Shown: piece after piece, positions 39,001 through 54,400 of the stretch
How positions within the stretch are numbered: position 1 is the stretch's first letter
How the letters are laid out: the number at the start of each line of letters is the position of its first letter
Assembly: GCA_029961685.1 (NCBI GenBank)
Contig: JARWKL010000010.1
Coordinates: 4,699,769 to 4,763,768 of the forward strand
Reading direction: 5' to 3'
Source of the DNA: Aristolochia californica
Lineage: Eukaryota; Streptophyta; Magnoliopsida; Piperales; Aristolochiaceae
DNA: 64,000 bases
Notes under the pieces: model-generated
What the model saw: only the letters and a program-made list of their open reading frames with translations
Told to the model about the DNA's origin: nothing
The model's database searches: none
Program-made: the position numbers and the translations under genes

Positions 39001-39405
39001 AGTTGCTGTTTGGGAGCCTCCTCTCTCCGGATATTATAAGCTAAACTTTGATGGTAGCTCCTTTGGGAAGCTAGGTTTGGCTTGGTTTGGTGGGGTGATT
39101 TTTTCTCCAACGGGCACTGCCATCCTCTCTTACTCTGGCCCTCTCGGAATTGTTGACTCGACCACTGCTGAGCTCTCCGGTCTCCTTCACAGCTTGCGAA
39201 ATTTTCAAAACTACCTCAGTGGTCCCCTCATTGTGGAGGGAGACGCCAAGATTGTCATCGGATGGTCCTCCCCCTCATCTTTCCCCCCATAGCATCATTG
39301 GCAGATTTGTCTTGATATTTTGGACATTGTATCCACCATTTCTTGTACTTGGTCTTATGTACCTAGATCAGCCAATTCGGCTGCTGATTTGTGCGCTAAA
39401 TTAGC

Positions 39406-39442
<37 letters not shown>

Positions 39443-42400
39443 TTTCAATCTCTTCTTGTTAGGGGAGGTCTCCCTTGATGTATCTTCTTTTTCTTTGAAA
39501 TAAAATTATCAACATTTCAACAAAAAAAAGCAGTATTGTGTTTTGGTAAGACTTCAAAATTAAAGTTAGGTTGTCGGTTCCTACTTAACCATACTTTACA
39601 TGAATCACATGAAGGGCGAATTGTCTTCGAAGACCAGTACAAAAGCCTGACTGTCTCTCTTCCCTCACACTCTCAATCTTTCAGCTCCTCCCTTTCACTG
39701 TTATGGCCTTTGATTGTCTCTTACATATTTCAAAACAATTAATTACAAAATATTAAAGAATGAATCATTTTTTGGGCTGGGTAAGGTGTAATTTGAATCA
39801 AGATCCATGCAGGGTTAAAGAAAACCTTGAATGTATATATTGAGGAAAGGGTAAATATTCAAGTACCTCAACAACGGAGTTGGTCTCCAATTTATTCTTC
39901 ACGGATACATTTCTGATGAAGCTAGCTCCAGAGGCTATACTTAAAATATTTTCTTGATGCCTCATCTCCACTGGTAGAGGTTGAACAGAAAATGCATTCT
40001 TGAATATGATTGATACATTCTTTGCCTCGTCAGCTGATAAATTACCATGACAGAGGCCCTCAATGTGCAGCTGCATTTTTCAACAAATTAATGTCGTTCT
40101 TAATTCAATCTCAACTAGTAAATATGGAAATAGGTAGTGCAGATCACACAATACAAGATAAAAACATAAAACGCTTTTCCAATCTCAAGATAATTAAAAT
40201 AGTTTTCCAATCTCAAGATAACTCATGTACCTGAGAAAGAAGCTCCGGTATAAAAGCTTTTAGATCGAGAAGAGTTAAGTCTCTCAGGCAAGAAAGCTTG
40301 TCATCGACATCCCAAAACTTCTGCCGCAGGGCTTGTAATCTCAAGTATGTCGCATGAGTTAAAGGCTTCATATTGGCATTCCTATATGATCTCTCCATGT
40401 CCTCTTTAATGACCTGCTGTGATGAGATGGTTATTTATGTTTGAAAAAACAAACAAGAAATTTGGTGCAGTCAAGACAGTTGTTTCACACCTTAAAACGA
40501 TCAGCAGATGGAGAAAAAGACTTTGATATGTTCAAAATTTGGATCAGTAAAACTTGGAGCTTGTCATTGAAACCAAAGAGCTTCAATTCAAGTTTGTCAC
40601 CAATTATAGCCAAAGAGGTCTCCAGCTTGGCCACACCTGCCTGGACATAAAATACAAACTCTCAATAGCTGAATTAGGTAATGTCATTGTGTACAGGTCA
40701 TATGTTCACAGATACACAAACAAATACGGAGACTAGACCAACTCTCAAAAACAACTTCACAATGCCATATAAACAGGACCCTTGTAGGCGTGGGCATAAA
40801 TCAGGTTAAACACAGTTTCAGGTGCTTCCCCTCACACTGTAGAATGGAGATGGGATTAGGAGGAAAAACCCATAGTTTCGGGCTTCCCTTAACTCGATCC
40901 ATGGATCGAGTTGCTAGATTATCCTTACATCAAAATTAACATGGCATATATGTTCAGAAATAAAAGGATGAATTTCCCCTAGTTTTCTCACGATATTCTT
41001 GATTTTTCTTTACTTTTATACCACAAAATTGATTTTATGTATTATATTGTTTTTGTTTTTTGAATTTTAAAAACATTTTAAAGATAAACAAAAGATAGAA
41101 AGGGTCATAGGCCAAGGATACTAGGACGGGGTTCAGGAGAGGGGAGAGGGGAGAGGGCAAGGTTGGATTTCCATTTCTATCAAGGGTTTGCACAGGGTTG
41201 GCGTCAAGGTTGGATTCGGGATTTCCATGCCGACCCCTACCAATGGAAGAGAAGATAAAAATTAAAAAAAAAAAAAATCAGAAGAAAAAGGATAAAGAGA
41301 TTAACAAGCTCTCTACAGAATATTACAATAATTCTCATCAGAATTATCTCTAGAAAAATTATGTGCATGCAAATTACTAAATATAGAACACGCAAAGATC
41401 AGTGAATTCTCAGAGTCAACTTCATATTGTCGTAGTGGTTTGGGCTTTTAGCTCAATAGTCACATGGGAGGGGAGCAGGTTTCAAGTGTGAGGTATTGAG
41501 TTCAAATCTTACCAAGGGTAAGGGGCATCTGTGTTTATAATCAACATTCAAAAAAACAAAACTACATATTGTCCTAGAAACAATGACCATGGCAACAGAA
41601 TTCTTTTTATGATTTTTTAGAAAGGAGAATGAAATTAAAGCCCAAAGGCAACAAGAAAACAGGCTAAGGAGCGGGCTCCTAACAATGATAGAAAAGAGGG
41701 AACCCCCCCTCCCCCCCTCTTTTGGTAAACCATCACCTATACAATTAGCCGACCTAGGAACATAAATCCAATTACAATCACTATTGACAGCATCATAAAT
41801 AACAAAAGAAGTAATAAAATGAACATAAAAACAAAAAACAGGAAGCAAAGTAGACAAAGATTCAAAATTTGTCAGCATGATACTAAATAATTTGTGCATT
41901 TGATATTTCTCATGGAAAATTGTCATGCATACACTTGATTGTGCACACCACAGAGGCAAATGAATACAAACACCTCTGCCATTCACAACAACAACAACAT
42001 CATCGCCTGACTGCAAGAGAAGATAATTAAGTAGCAAGCACAGGGAAGAAAAACCAAAAACAATATGCATCAGTAAGCTACTGAAGGATGGCACTAAAGG
42101 ATGAGCCATTGGCCAAACCTAATCAGATTGAGAGCCATAGATTGTGCATTTAAATTAAACATAGAAATGGTATTATGCACAAAATTCCATGAACAAGATC
42201 AATAAGTTGATCAAAGAAACCGATGAATGACAGCATCCTCTCTTTGTTGTCTGTCGAGAGTGGTGGAAAGAAGGGCAACAATTGTAATTAGATTGATGTA
42301 TTAAGTATCGCCTACCGAAGGGTAGAATAGTGACTTTAACTTGTAGTCTTAGAGGAAAGATAATTATGTCCTTTACCTTGTAATTATGTTATTAGAGAGA

Positions 42401-45400
42401 GATCAACAATTAAACTCTAATCTGACAGTTGATGAAATCGTGTCATAGCGCTATTCTCCTTTCCTGCTCTGTGTACTACAGGCTTTCAATTTTCATGGTA
42501 TCAAAGCTCCAAGAGACTACCACAGGTGTTGTTTAACCTTTTCTTATTTTTAAGTCCCTTTTTCTTCTTTTGTTTTCCCCTTCCTACTTCATTTAAGACA
42601 GAAATATCCCTGTAGATCCTGCCACAGACCTCAAAGGTCATCATTTCGAATCCCATCATCCTCTGGTGCTGGATTGATTGCCTATCTCCCATCTTTGGAT
42701 GATTGCTTACTACTGTCTGCCCCATCTATGGGGTTTATGAAGATCTGAGAGGGTTCCTACTGCCTTGAACTGTCTTCACAGTACTCCTGTGTCTATGTTC
42801 TGCCGTTTGTGGATGTTTGTGAATTTTGCTGATTAGACTAGATGAAGTGTACCCTGTTGTGTCTACTTTAAGGTGTTTTTGAAGAGTTTACTGCAAGCAT
42901 ATATCAGACCTTAGTGTCTTTGGGTTTATTACTGTTGCATCGGTTGATTTCAAGTGGTTGCTGAAATTGAGTTCTGGTCTCTAGCTTGTGTCTGAATTAA
43001 TTTTGGTGTTGGTACATTTCTGCACCAACTATTTCTCCTGTGATTGACCTAGTACGTGGTTATTTATGCCTAGTACCCTGTTCATAGTAACTGCAACACC
43101 TGATCAACATGATGTTAAGCCAGCCAAGTATGACGAGATAGAACATAATATCACCCAGATAATTTCTAAGAAGCTAAATTCTAGTATGTAGTTTGAATTC
43201 AGGAAGTACGGGCCTTTTGGGATAAAAAGCTCAAGTATATAACTAAAGACCTACCCAATCTTTTTTTTTTTTTTTTAAATGATGCTGAATTTAAATATGA
43301 GAGCTCAAATGAGCAGATTACACGAGGGGAAGCCTTCCCAAACAATGAGAGATTACTAGGATGTTCCGGATTTTGCCAATTTATCAGACAAAGAATTGGC
43401 TGATCTAGGAATGAGGTTCCAATTACAATGAATGGATGACACAATGTCAGCAATACAATCAGTGATTGGCCAGTGGCGCCAAGGAGGGGAGTTTTCTTTT
43501 GAACACTAGCTGATGACAGTTTTTGAACCGCCTTCAATAATCAGCTTGTCATGGAGCCGCTCTTTAAAGATTTGGAGGCCGAACAGAAGAGCTCACTTCA
43601 GCAGTATTTGAATCAACAATACCCACTGGCCCTGCATAGGATAGAATAGGGTCTCCACTACTGTCTCTGAAAACACCACCGGCTCCAGCTGGCCCAGGAC
43701 GGCCTAAAGCACTACCTAAGGGGGAGGATCCCAGGTGGCCATAACCGGATTCCTACGGGGGCCCGCCATGTGCGCTATCAAACCCCAATTTTCTCGAAGG
43801 GAGTTGCCCGATAGAGAAACAAACTCCTTCCTAGAATGTAGCCAGCTTGAGATGAGGCCCACTGCCTGAGAAGTTATATTATCTGGGCAAAGTTTAATAC
43901 TTAAAGATAAACCCTAAAGTAATCAAACAACTGAACATGAATAGAAAACGAACATTACTAAAATACCTTTTAACTGAGATTTTTTTATGAGACTCTTGTT
44001 GAACTCTGCCATATTAATTATAGCTCTATGAAACTTCTTATTATGAGAGTCATGAAAGACCCTCTCATACCTGTTCTTCAACAGTCTACTACCAAAAAAC
44101 ACTAAAAAGCCAACAATAATGAAGCTGAAACAAACTAATACATCTACCAGCACCAAAAACAAACAAGAAACATAGTATTTTGCCTAAGCATATGAAGTCT
44201 GGCCTTCAATGGATAGAATTATGACACCAAAAATACAATCTGAACTACTATTTCTCGATTATCCTCTTAAGAAGTGTAAATCAGCATACATCAGCAAGCG
44301 AGACCAAACATATAGATGATGTTAGCATGTAGAGTGATGATGTAGGCAGCAGGCACAAGTTTGGGGACCCGTGCAAACCAAAATTGGGGAAGACCCAGTT
44401 AACAACCCTTTCGGGGCACAAAAACTTCATTAAGCTTTTCAATTGACAATAGAAGTCATCAAACCTAAGGTTATGCCACAAAAAAGGGAAAAGCAAAATC
44501 GAACCTTAAAAGTCAATTAATAGATAATCCTGAAATTTCCCTTTACTAGAGTCGTTGCAGGTTTTAAGAAAGAGGAAAAGTAGGATGGAAGTCAAAACAA
44601 CTGGATTAATGATCTGATACCATATAAAAAGTAACAATTAAGAAGAAAAATAGGAGAAAAGAAAAGGAAGAAAGAAGCACAAAAGAAGGATAAAAAGAGA
44701 GCGTAACAGCAGCACTTCTTAGGGACTAAACTCGACCCCCTTATGCTTTTTATGTACTCACTTAAATGAAAAAGACACAAAGTTACAATAGTGCCCCTCT
44801 ATGCATAAACCCTTATAACTCCCTATCAACAACTCAAAACTACTTTCAAAAGCAGAACATATAACGTCACCTGAAGATAAACTTAGTACTATTCTATGAG
44901 GGACATAAGACAATAGAAACTGACCAAAATACCCTTTACATATATTTCAACATTAATTAACACAACTTCTAACAAAGGGCAAGAATGTAATTATGTTGAT
45001 GTATTAAGTGTTACCTACTTAAGGGTAGATTAGTCACTTTAAGTACTTTTAAGTTGTATTCTTAGAGGAAGGGTAGTTCTATCTTTTATCTTGTAAGTTA
45101 TGTTATCAGAGAAACGATCGATGGTTAGACCCTAATTTGACAGTTAACGAAGTTGTGCAATAGCTCCGTTCTCCTTTACTCTGCATAGCTTTCTTCTTCG
45201 TCTACTCTCATCTGAAATCCTGGACTTGTCTAAATATGTTATTTGTAGTTGGACTCTTATTCCTAGATCAGCAAATAGTGTTTAATTCTCTTGTTAGAAA
45301 GGGGGTTACCCTCCAATCCCTCATTGTAAGAGGTCCCCCTCCTTGACTGTTGCTTGTTTGTTGCTGTTTTGCCTTCGGGCTTATCATGAAATCGCACAAT

Positions 45401-48400
45401 TTATCAAAAAACTTTCTTCTACTTCACGTTTTCAATTTTTTCTGTCAAAGCATCATACCATAATAGAGTAAATCAGTAATAACACAGAAAAAAAAACCAA
45501 ACACAGAAAAAGATTACCTGATACAAAACATCATTCAGCTTGTCCTTAAGAAGATTCACAAACAATTCAGTCAATACACAACTTTGAACACTTTTATACC
45601 CATCCTTCACATTTATTAAGAAATAAGTATTTGCACGAGGAACATTGAAGATCCAGTCAGGCTTGTACCATAACTTCACCAACGGTTCATCGATTAAGCA
45701 TATTGGATGTTCTAGATTGGCAGCTATACTGGTAGACTCCATTGGATTTGGTCTTCGAATTGTGAAATCGCATGGGATAAAATTATTCTTAGGGGGCAAA
45801 TGCAAGTCTGGGTCGATAACAGGTGGATCCCTCCATGTCTTTAAAACAGATGCTGAGATTTCATCTTCGATGTAAGGTGTTCCAAACCATGGTTCACTCT
45901 GAACACCTGAAAACATAAAAAAGCCAAAAGAGGAGAAGTTACCAACACTGGAAGGCATGATGCATGCAAAAAACAAATTGTAAATACAGGAACATTCTGA
46001 ATGAGAAGTCATGACCACTCATAGGAGATTACCTTCTAACTGCAAATTGAAAGACTTTGAAGCAAGGTCGACCCTCATGTTTTCTGGTGTAAAAAAACCC
46101 AGAACATGTTCAACAAGCTCCGAATCCCAAACTTTGAATACATACTCCCCATAAATAACATCCTCCACAGAATAGACCAGCAAGTTTTCTATAACAAATA
46201 ATCATCATAAATAGCTAGAGTTAGTACAAGAAATAACATTATAAAATGATAAAAGAAAGAAGATTGAGAGGAGAAAGAAATGGGTAAAGAGAGCCAGAGA
46301 GGTCTCTCGTTGGGGATCAGAAATCGATCCCCAAACCTCTTTTATTCACTTAAATGAGAGTCGGGTATGATGACAAATATGTCCATCATACATAACTACT
46401 TATAACTCCTAATCTACACCTGCAAATTACATGAAAAATGGACCATAGAGACATCTAAACATACTGAGTAAGATACTAGACAATACAGACCCTCTAAAAT
46501 GACCAGACTGCCCCTTCTACTGTGTGCTAGCAAACATAAATGATACAATAGCAACAAGACCAATCTTAAACCATGATTGATGTAACAGTATTCAATAGCC
46601 TACTAGACACTGAATTTTGATATATATCACTGATACACTGAACCAATTTTCAAGAATGACATGAATCAGAGCAGTAGAGTACCATTATTTGATGAAATTC
46701 CTATATTATACCAGAGCATATCAACCAATTTCGCAAAAAGTTGACATTTATGAGAGCAAGAGATTAGGAGGGAACCATTGAGTTTAAACCTGCGAGTTCA
46801 ACTGCATAATCATCCTGGGATTGCTCTTCTGCAAATCGAAATTCCATATTCCCAATATCCTGAAGTTCCTTAAAAACCCACTCTTGTGGACCCACTTGGC
46901 GTAACAACTTAAGGTATTGATAGACCACTCCAATAACCTCATATACCTGCAAAAGAGTTGCATTACAAAAGAAATTTTCAAAATAAATCCATGGAAAATT
47001 AAATGGCCTTGACTAAGTTAATACATGAATCAACAGTTTAAAGTTTCCTCCAGGATGAAGAAAGAGAACTTGGCTATTTAGCTCAATAAGGAGCCAAAAA
47101 TGTGTTTTTTCGATTGTAATAGGTTCCAGAACTTAAGTTAAAAATTTATTTAGGTTTCTTTTGAAATGTCATTTTCATTTTAGCAGGTCAATTATTATTT
47201 GAGATATATTTAGATGGGTCGCATTCAGAATAGCTTTCGAACCCATAAGAGTTTCTTTTTTTAACTTTTTTACAAAAAGGACAAGCAAAACCGATAGTCA
47301 AAAAAGTTTAGCAGCACCTGGATTAATTGCTGCAGGGACGCCATCTGGGCTCCTATGGTGCTCCACAAAGCCAGATTCATGTCAAACAGGTTGTGGCTCG
47401 GAGAAAATATTCACAAGCTCTCCCCCACTACAAAAACAATTGCTAGACTCTTCCCCATGATTCAAGGAGCCTAGAGGTTTCAAGTTGGCAAAGGGGACAA
47501 AGTAAGGTTCTTTAATGACATTTGAGTGAATCAACAACCTCTCAAAGACATGTTCCCTCTCACTTTTCACCTCACTCAGTACCCTGTCAGGCTTAGGCTT
47601 GTGGCTAAGGCAACGATAACAAATATCAGTTGCAACACCTCCTGAGACCAAGCTTTATGAAGAGCTCCTGACAACTCAGAATCTAATGAAGCTCTTCGAC
47701 TCCTATAGCTCCTCAGCAACCTTTGCCTTCCAATGACATCTTGAGGACATTCCTATCTGGGTGCCCGAGCCAGGCGGTGACTTCTCTACTCCTAACTGTT
47801 ACAGACACCTTAGTGATGGCCACCTTGTTGCCTCACACTGGGCCCGAACCGACTGGTCCCTATCCACCCCTCACAAAGTGAAATTTTTTTATTTGGAGCT
47901 CATTGCATGGGAAGATCCTTACGTTGGATAATTTAAGCAAAAGAAGTGCCCTTCTCTCTAGCCTAACTTGTTGGCTTTGTGAGAAGCAACCACATCTTGG
48001 TGCATTGCCTCTTTGCATTGTGCATCCGGTCTTTTTTCCTCAACCTATTTGGGCTCAATTTTTGCGGCCCCCCAAGTCCTGGACAACTTTCCTTGCTCAG
48101 CTCCTCACCTCCCCATTGCCAAAAAATAAAGGTAAAATCATGCTTAAGTCTTGTGTGGCTTCTGCCCCTTGGATGATCTAGCTTGAGGGAAATTAGAGGC
48201 ACTTTCACAACAAGTGCGCAACCTCCAGCTTCAAGTGCTCAACCTCCAGCTTAGACTCTTTCCATGCACTCGACAGAATCATCTCTTGGCTGTCCATGTA
48301 GAAACTCTTTCAGCATCATGAAGCTGGTTACCGCTAGGAAAATTGGGTTCTGATCACCTCGTTGTCCAATCCCAAGCATGCCCGAGTTCAGCAATCCCTC

Positions 48401-51400
48401 CTCCCCTTGGCTGCATCAAAACTGAACTTTAAGGCAAGCTCCCTTGGCAATCCAGGGCCTGTTGGATGTGGAGGAGTTTTTAGGTCCTGTTCTTGCCTGG
48501 GAAGATGTCACTTCTGACCGCCCTCGTCCACAGACTCAAGAATTTTCAACACTTGATTTCAAGGAGATCTCATGGTAAAGGGAGATCCCTTTTTTATCAT
48601 CAATTGGTGCAAAAACCAAACTTACCCCCATGGCGGCTTCATCACCTTTTCTTTGAAATTATGGACTTTGCATCTTGGGTTTCTTCCTAGAATCATGTAT
48701 TGAGATCAGCCAATAGCTTGGTTGACTCGCTTGCCAAAGAGGGAGTGTCTGTCCAATGCCTCATTGTCAAAGATACCATATCTCAGGCCTTGTAATTCCT
48801 CTTTGGCCTTGTGCCTTAATGAGAGCATCTTTTTCAAAAAAAAAAAAAAAAAAAAACACCATGTCCTACACTAAACAATCAAAAGAACAATGAATTAAGA
48901 TATGATTATCAGACTCCTAAATAATATTAAAAAACTTGCAATTCAAATACATCTCTAAATACATAAAGTTACAAAATACATTTCTCAGGCTTTGCAATTC
49001 CAGCTTTCATTTCATGGTTTTAAGTGAATTTTACAAAATACATAAACTTACATCTCCTAAAATACATCTCCAAATTGAAAGAAGCTTCATTTCAAAAAAA
49101 AAAAAATGGAATGAAGCTTGAACTATATGCATATGAAAACATTGTCTATCTAATAAACATAAGCTAAGATAAAAACATAATTTAAGAAATGATTAAAATA
49201 ACCCTGAACTGATATTTTAACACTACTATTAGAAACATACCAAAAAAAAGTTAGGTAGGATTACTCTAAGCCAGAGCAAAACCAGGATAACTCAGAAAAT
49301 CGACAAAATGGAAATGAGATTTGAATGAAGCAGGTAGCAGAGACAACTTTTTTAGAATAGCGAGAATTTCATTGAATGAGGAAAGAAGAGAGAATACAAA
49401 TTACAAGGCCACTAAAAAAGTGCTAGTATAAAAGGAACATCAAAACAGAAACTATCAACCACAAAAAACAAAAACAGAGAACAAAAATTCATCCAGTATC
49501 ATAGCAATCTAGAACTTTTCAACAAGGCCAAGAAGAGAATCACTCATCCTAGCAAGGACTTCTGCCAAACCATTGAACCAAGAAAAATTTTGACAGTTTG
49601 TGCCCACACAACATAGTCTTCCTATTTACTTGATGTGATATACAAATATGATTATCCTTCTCATTCACGTTTGCAGGCTTCATATCAGTAGTTTCAGCCA
49701 CAATGGAAGATAAAGCTATCCCAAATAAGTACTTTACTGCAAAAACTACAATTCACACCCTCAAAAGATTTCCATCTCTCCTCCAACATTCAATAACCAA
49801 CTCAATTCAACCTAGCAGCACTTCAATCAGCAATGCTAATGACAGAGGATGCCAAATAAGGGCAAGAAACACCAACTTCGATTATCATAGAAGGATATAG
49901 GCACATCCAGACAGCTTTAAGACAGTAGAATCCCCTCTACTCTTTTAGAAATGACAGGCAGGCAGTAGGCAGATAGTTAAACGCCATTTGCAAGTAGTAG
50001 GCCGGTAGTTAAACACCATCCAAGGAGAGTAGACAGGGATTTTTTTTTTCCATTACCTTGGGTAATAACACAAGACAAGCAGCCTGGAGGTAGCACAAGC
50101 TCGGAAAAAAACAAGAAGGAAAGAAGAGAAAAGGAGGAGAAGAATTGAATTAGAACACACCACGATGGATTGTGGGTAAATCTGATACCAGGTAAAGTGA
50201 TAAAAATCCAAACTTGAAGAGAAAAATGAGAGAAAGAAGAACAGGAAGAGACTTATGTGATTTCTAGTTCACGTAATTCACAGGATTAGATCTAAAAACA
50301 ACTCTTCTCTGTCAAACGCCTAGCCAATACAACCCAAAAGACCGGTCTGTTAAGTGCGGAAAGCCAAGTACCTAACCCATCAGTGGTGGACGGAACCATC
50401 CAGCTCTGGCATTCTCCACTTAAGGTAAATTTTTTAGGGCTAAAAGATAGAATTGCCCTTAAATAACTAAGCAGCAAATACCACTTTAAGTGGTCTGACT
50501 AATCCACCCTTCATGAAATACATATAAATAAACAGCACATATACTTCATGATAAGTACAAATATGCCTCTTTACTTGCTTTACTCAACATTCTTCCTCCA
50601 AGTATGTTCCAATGACTCCTTTGTTGCCCCTCAAGAAGAGTGGATCAAACTAAATTTTGATAGCAGCTCAAGAGTAAACCCCAATTCCACATAAGGGACA
50701 GTGGTTCTCAGAGACCACTCTAGTTTAATCATCTTAGTGTTTTCTGCTCCTTCTGGCTTTTCTGATTCTACTAAGGTAGAATCTGTCCTCTGCATTTAAT
50801 TTGATAATTTTCTGGGAGTATTTTCTATGCAAGATCCAAGACAAATGACGCTGAGTTGTCAGATAACACGTTGTTGGCATTGAGATACCTTGAGTTGGCA
50901 GATCAGCGCAAAGAGGGTACCTCGTGGTTATCAAGCGTCACTAGGAAGTGATTATGAACCCGAGTTGGGCCAGATTTTTGGCGTGGTTATTGGGGTTCGC
51001 TATTTTGGGCAAAATTGTAATAATGCCGATCTTAGCTATACAGCCCGGCTTGTGGGCTGATTTAGGGACATTATTGAATTGGGATAATTTTGAATCGACA
51101 TCAGAGGGGTTTCTCTGTGTTTTGGGGGCGAATCTCTAGTGTTCTTTCCCGTGGATTATCGATTGAACTAGCCTGCAGAATAATCACTATTCTGTTCGGT
51201 GTCAGTTGGTATCAAAGCTTCAGGAGAAGCTTCGATCTCGCCAGAGACGCTGCGGTGAGAAGCAGCTAGAAGGCTCGAGCGTAGTTGTCGCCGTCGCCGG
51301 AACTGTCGTTCGACGCTGCTGCCGAAAGAACTCGGGACTCGACCAAGCAGAGAACAGATCTGCTATTTGAAGCTGCTACCGGAAGATCTTCGGAAATCGC

Positions 51401-54400
51401 ACCGTGCAGATTACCAGAGTTTCAGCATCTTCCTGGGGTGAGATTTCATAAGTTTCCATGGCTGGTGGTCGTGGTCGTGGTCGTCGTAGGCCGGGTCCGA
51501 ACAAGGAAGTCCCACACCGTGGTCATAACGTTCAGGATGTGATGATTGAGGATTTACAGAGACAAGTTGCGGAGTTAACCCAGTGTCAAACGACGCAGGA
51601 TTTCGATGATCGTGATATGGAAGATCACGATTCCGATGCCAGTTTCGAAGACCCAAATCGCAATCATGCTCGATTCTGGGAGCACCGTGGTCGGGGGGAT
51701 CGATCTGGAGACCTCGGTTTCAAAGTGACTCTACCCAAGTTTTCTGGTACGTTACAGGCCGAAGGATTCGTCGATTGGTTGAATGAAATAGTGTGTATTT
51801 TTTAGTATAAGGAAGTCCCAGATCGTGTCAAAGTGAAATTGGTTGCCATCAAACTCATGGGCAAAGCATCTGTGTGGTGGGAGCAGTTGAGGCGATCACG
51901 AGACCAGTAGGGCAAGGCCAAGATTACTGATTGGGAGAAGATGAAGAAAAAGATGAAGGGTCACTTCCTTCCTTTCGGCTACACTCAAACCTTGTTCTAG
52001 CGACTTCATTCGTTGAGGCAAGGCACGAGATTGGTTGATGATTACGTGGAGGAGTTCTATCAATTGATAGCCCGGAATTACTTATCTGAGATGGAAGAGC
52101 AAATGGTAGCATGGTATTTGGGGGGATTACGACAGTCATTGCAGGACATCCCCAGCCTTCACTTGTTGTGGACCGTTTCTGAAGCATACCAGCGTGCACT
52201 TGTTGTGGAAAAATAGCAGAACAGGAGGCCAATGATTAGAAGCGATCAAAGCAATCGGCCAATTCGCCCTCAAGAATCTCGTCCTGCACAGTAGCCACCA
52301 CAGGGTAATTCTAACTCAAATATTAGATGTTTCTGATGTGGTGAGCAGGGACATAAAGCGACTGAGTGTAGGAAGCCTGCTAGTTAGAAGGGCAAAAATT
52401 TCCTGATTGAGGAAGACGTGGTAGAAAAAACTGACGAGATTGGAGAACCTGTGTATGACGATGAAGAAAATGGAGATGTGTTGTATGGAGATGGCCATGA
52501 GACTCTGGTCGTTCGTAAGATTCTATTGACGCCAAGGGCGATTCAGGGGACGATTAGTTGAGAACCAATATTTTCCACATGACCTGTACAGTTGCAGATA
52601 AAGTCTGCAAGATGATCATTGACAGTGGTAGTTGTGAGAATGTAGTGTCTGAAGAGACTATCCAGAAATTGCAATTGAAGACAAATAGCCATCCCAAGTC
52701 ATACAAATTGTCGTGGCTGAATAAAGGCAGTGAGGTAACAGTAGATAGGCGATGCTTAGTTTCTTTTTCGATCAGCATGAAATATTTTGATAATACTTGG
52801 TGTGATGTTGTGTCTTTGGATGTTTGTCATGTATTGATAGGCAGACCTTGGCAGTATAATCGCAATGTTATTCATGATGGGCATAAAAATACATATTCCC
52901 TTAGCATCAAAGGGAAGAACATTGTGTTGGCACCTCGTCGAGAAGGACCCACTCCTACCCCGATAGCCAATAATACTAACCTGCTTTCAATGTCCAAGTT
53001 TTTAGTTGAGATAGAGCGTGGAGACGTAGTCTATGCTCTACTGCCTTGCGGGAATAGTGCCACAAAAGTGAATCCAGATTTACCAGCAGAGGTGCAACAG
53101 CTACTAGCAGAGATTTCTGACCTGATGCCAGAGATTCTTCCTCTTGGGCTGCCGCCTATGACGGATATTCACCATCAGATTGACCTTGTTCTGGGGTCCA
53201 GTTTGCCTAATCAAACGGCGTATCGCCTCAGTCCCAAGGAATCTGAAGAGTTGCAGCGACAGGTGGTAGAGTTGTTGGAGAGGGGCTACATTCATGAGAG
53301 TATGAGCCCATGTGCAGTTCCTGCCCTGCCGGTGCCGAAGAAAGATGGCTCTTGGCGTATGTGTGTTGATAGTAGAGCAATCAATAGGATTACAGTGAAA
53401 TACAGGTTTCCAATTCCTCGCCTGGATGATATGTTAGACCAGTTGTCAGGTTCTAAGGTCTTCTCAAAACTTGACCTTTAAAGCGGATACCACAAGATCA
53501 GAATACGGCCTGGAGATGAGTGGAAGAAGGCGTTTAAGACGCAATATGGGTTGTATGAGTGGATGGTCATGCCTTTTGGGTTGTCCAATGCGCCCAGCAC
53601 ATTTATGAGATTTATGAATCAGGTTTTACAGCCTTTCATGGGGAAATTCATTGTAGTTTACTTCAACGACATCCTCATTTATAGTCCGACGTAGGCGTCA
53701 CATTTTGATCACCTTCGTGCTGTTTTTGATATGTTGAGGACAAAGCGCCTGTTCGTCACTCAGAAGAAGTGTTCTTTCTTCACTACTTCTGTAACTTTTC
53801 TTGGTTTTGTTGTGTCTACTGATAGCATGCAGATTAGTCGAAGATAGATGCAGTCTTGGAGTGGCCCAAACCAAAGACCTTGCACGATGTCAGAAGTTTC
53901 CATGGCTTGGCGTCCTTCTACCATCGGTTCATTAGAAACTTCAGCACTTTGATTGCTCCTATCACAGAGTACCTCAAGGGACGTGATTTCCAGTGGTCCG
54001 AGGAGGCGGAGGCCAGTTTTCAACTGGTCAAGCAAAAGAAGACAGCGGCACCAGTTTTGGCACTTCCTGATTTTGAGAAGATGTTTGAGTAAACTGTGAT
54101 GCATCTGGGGTTGGCATTGGTGGTGTTCTGAGTCAGGAGGGGCGGCCCATAGCTTTTTTTAGTGAGAAGCTATCAGAATCAAAGAAGAATTATTCCACCA
54201 ATGATCTGGAGTTTTATGCCATAGTTCAATCCCTGAAGCATTGGCGTCATTACATAGTACAGAGGGAGTTCATTCTTATCACTGATCATGAGGCCCTGCA
54301 GTACATCAATGGCCAACACGAGCTGAGTAGACGGCATGCCAAGTGGGTGGCGTACTTGCAAGAGTTCACGTTTGCACCGAGGCACCAAGCAGGGAGTCTG

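Larger units (their letters stand above)
32578..39527 (+). mobile_element. Near full-length L1-type LINE with RNase H, 6.95 kb, coding-dead
   Basis: Flanked by 17-bp duplications and ending in poly-A (39522-39529). Order: T run and 5' UTR with GCTAACGTGCGCC (32641-32653), ORF1 from about 32659 to 35030 (C-terminal segment [20 protein letters not shown] near 33830-33890), ORF2 from 35036 (endonuclease: [26 protein letters not shown]), and RT about 36000-37300 ([60 protein letters not shown], then FVDD instead of FADD at 37021-37032). The zinc-binding part follows (37980-38250, 38708-38760) and RNase H (38990-39300: [32 protein letters not shown]). Frameshifts, stops and a nested TRIM kill it. 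It lies antisense in a peptidase intron. Confidence 0.93.
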
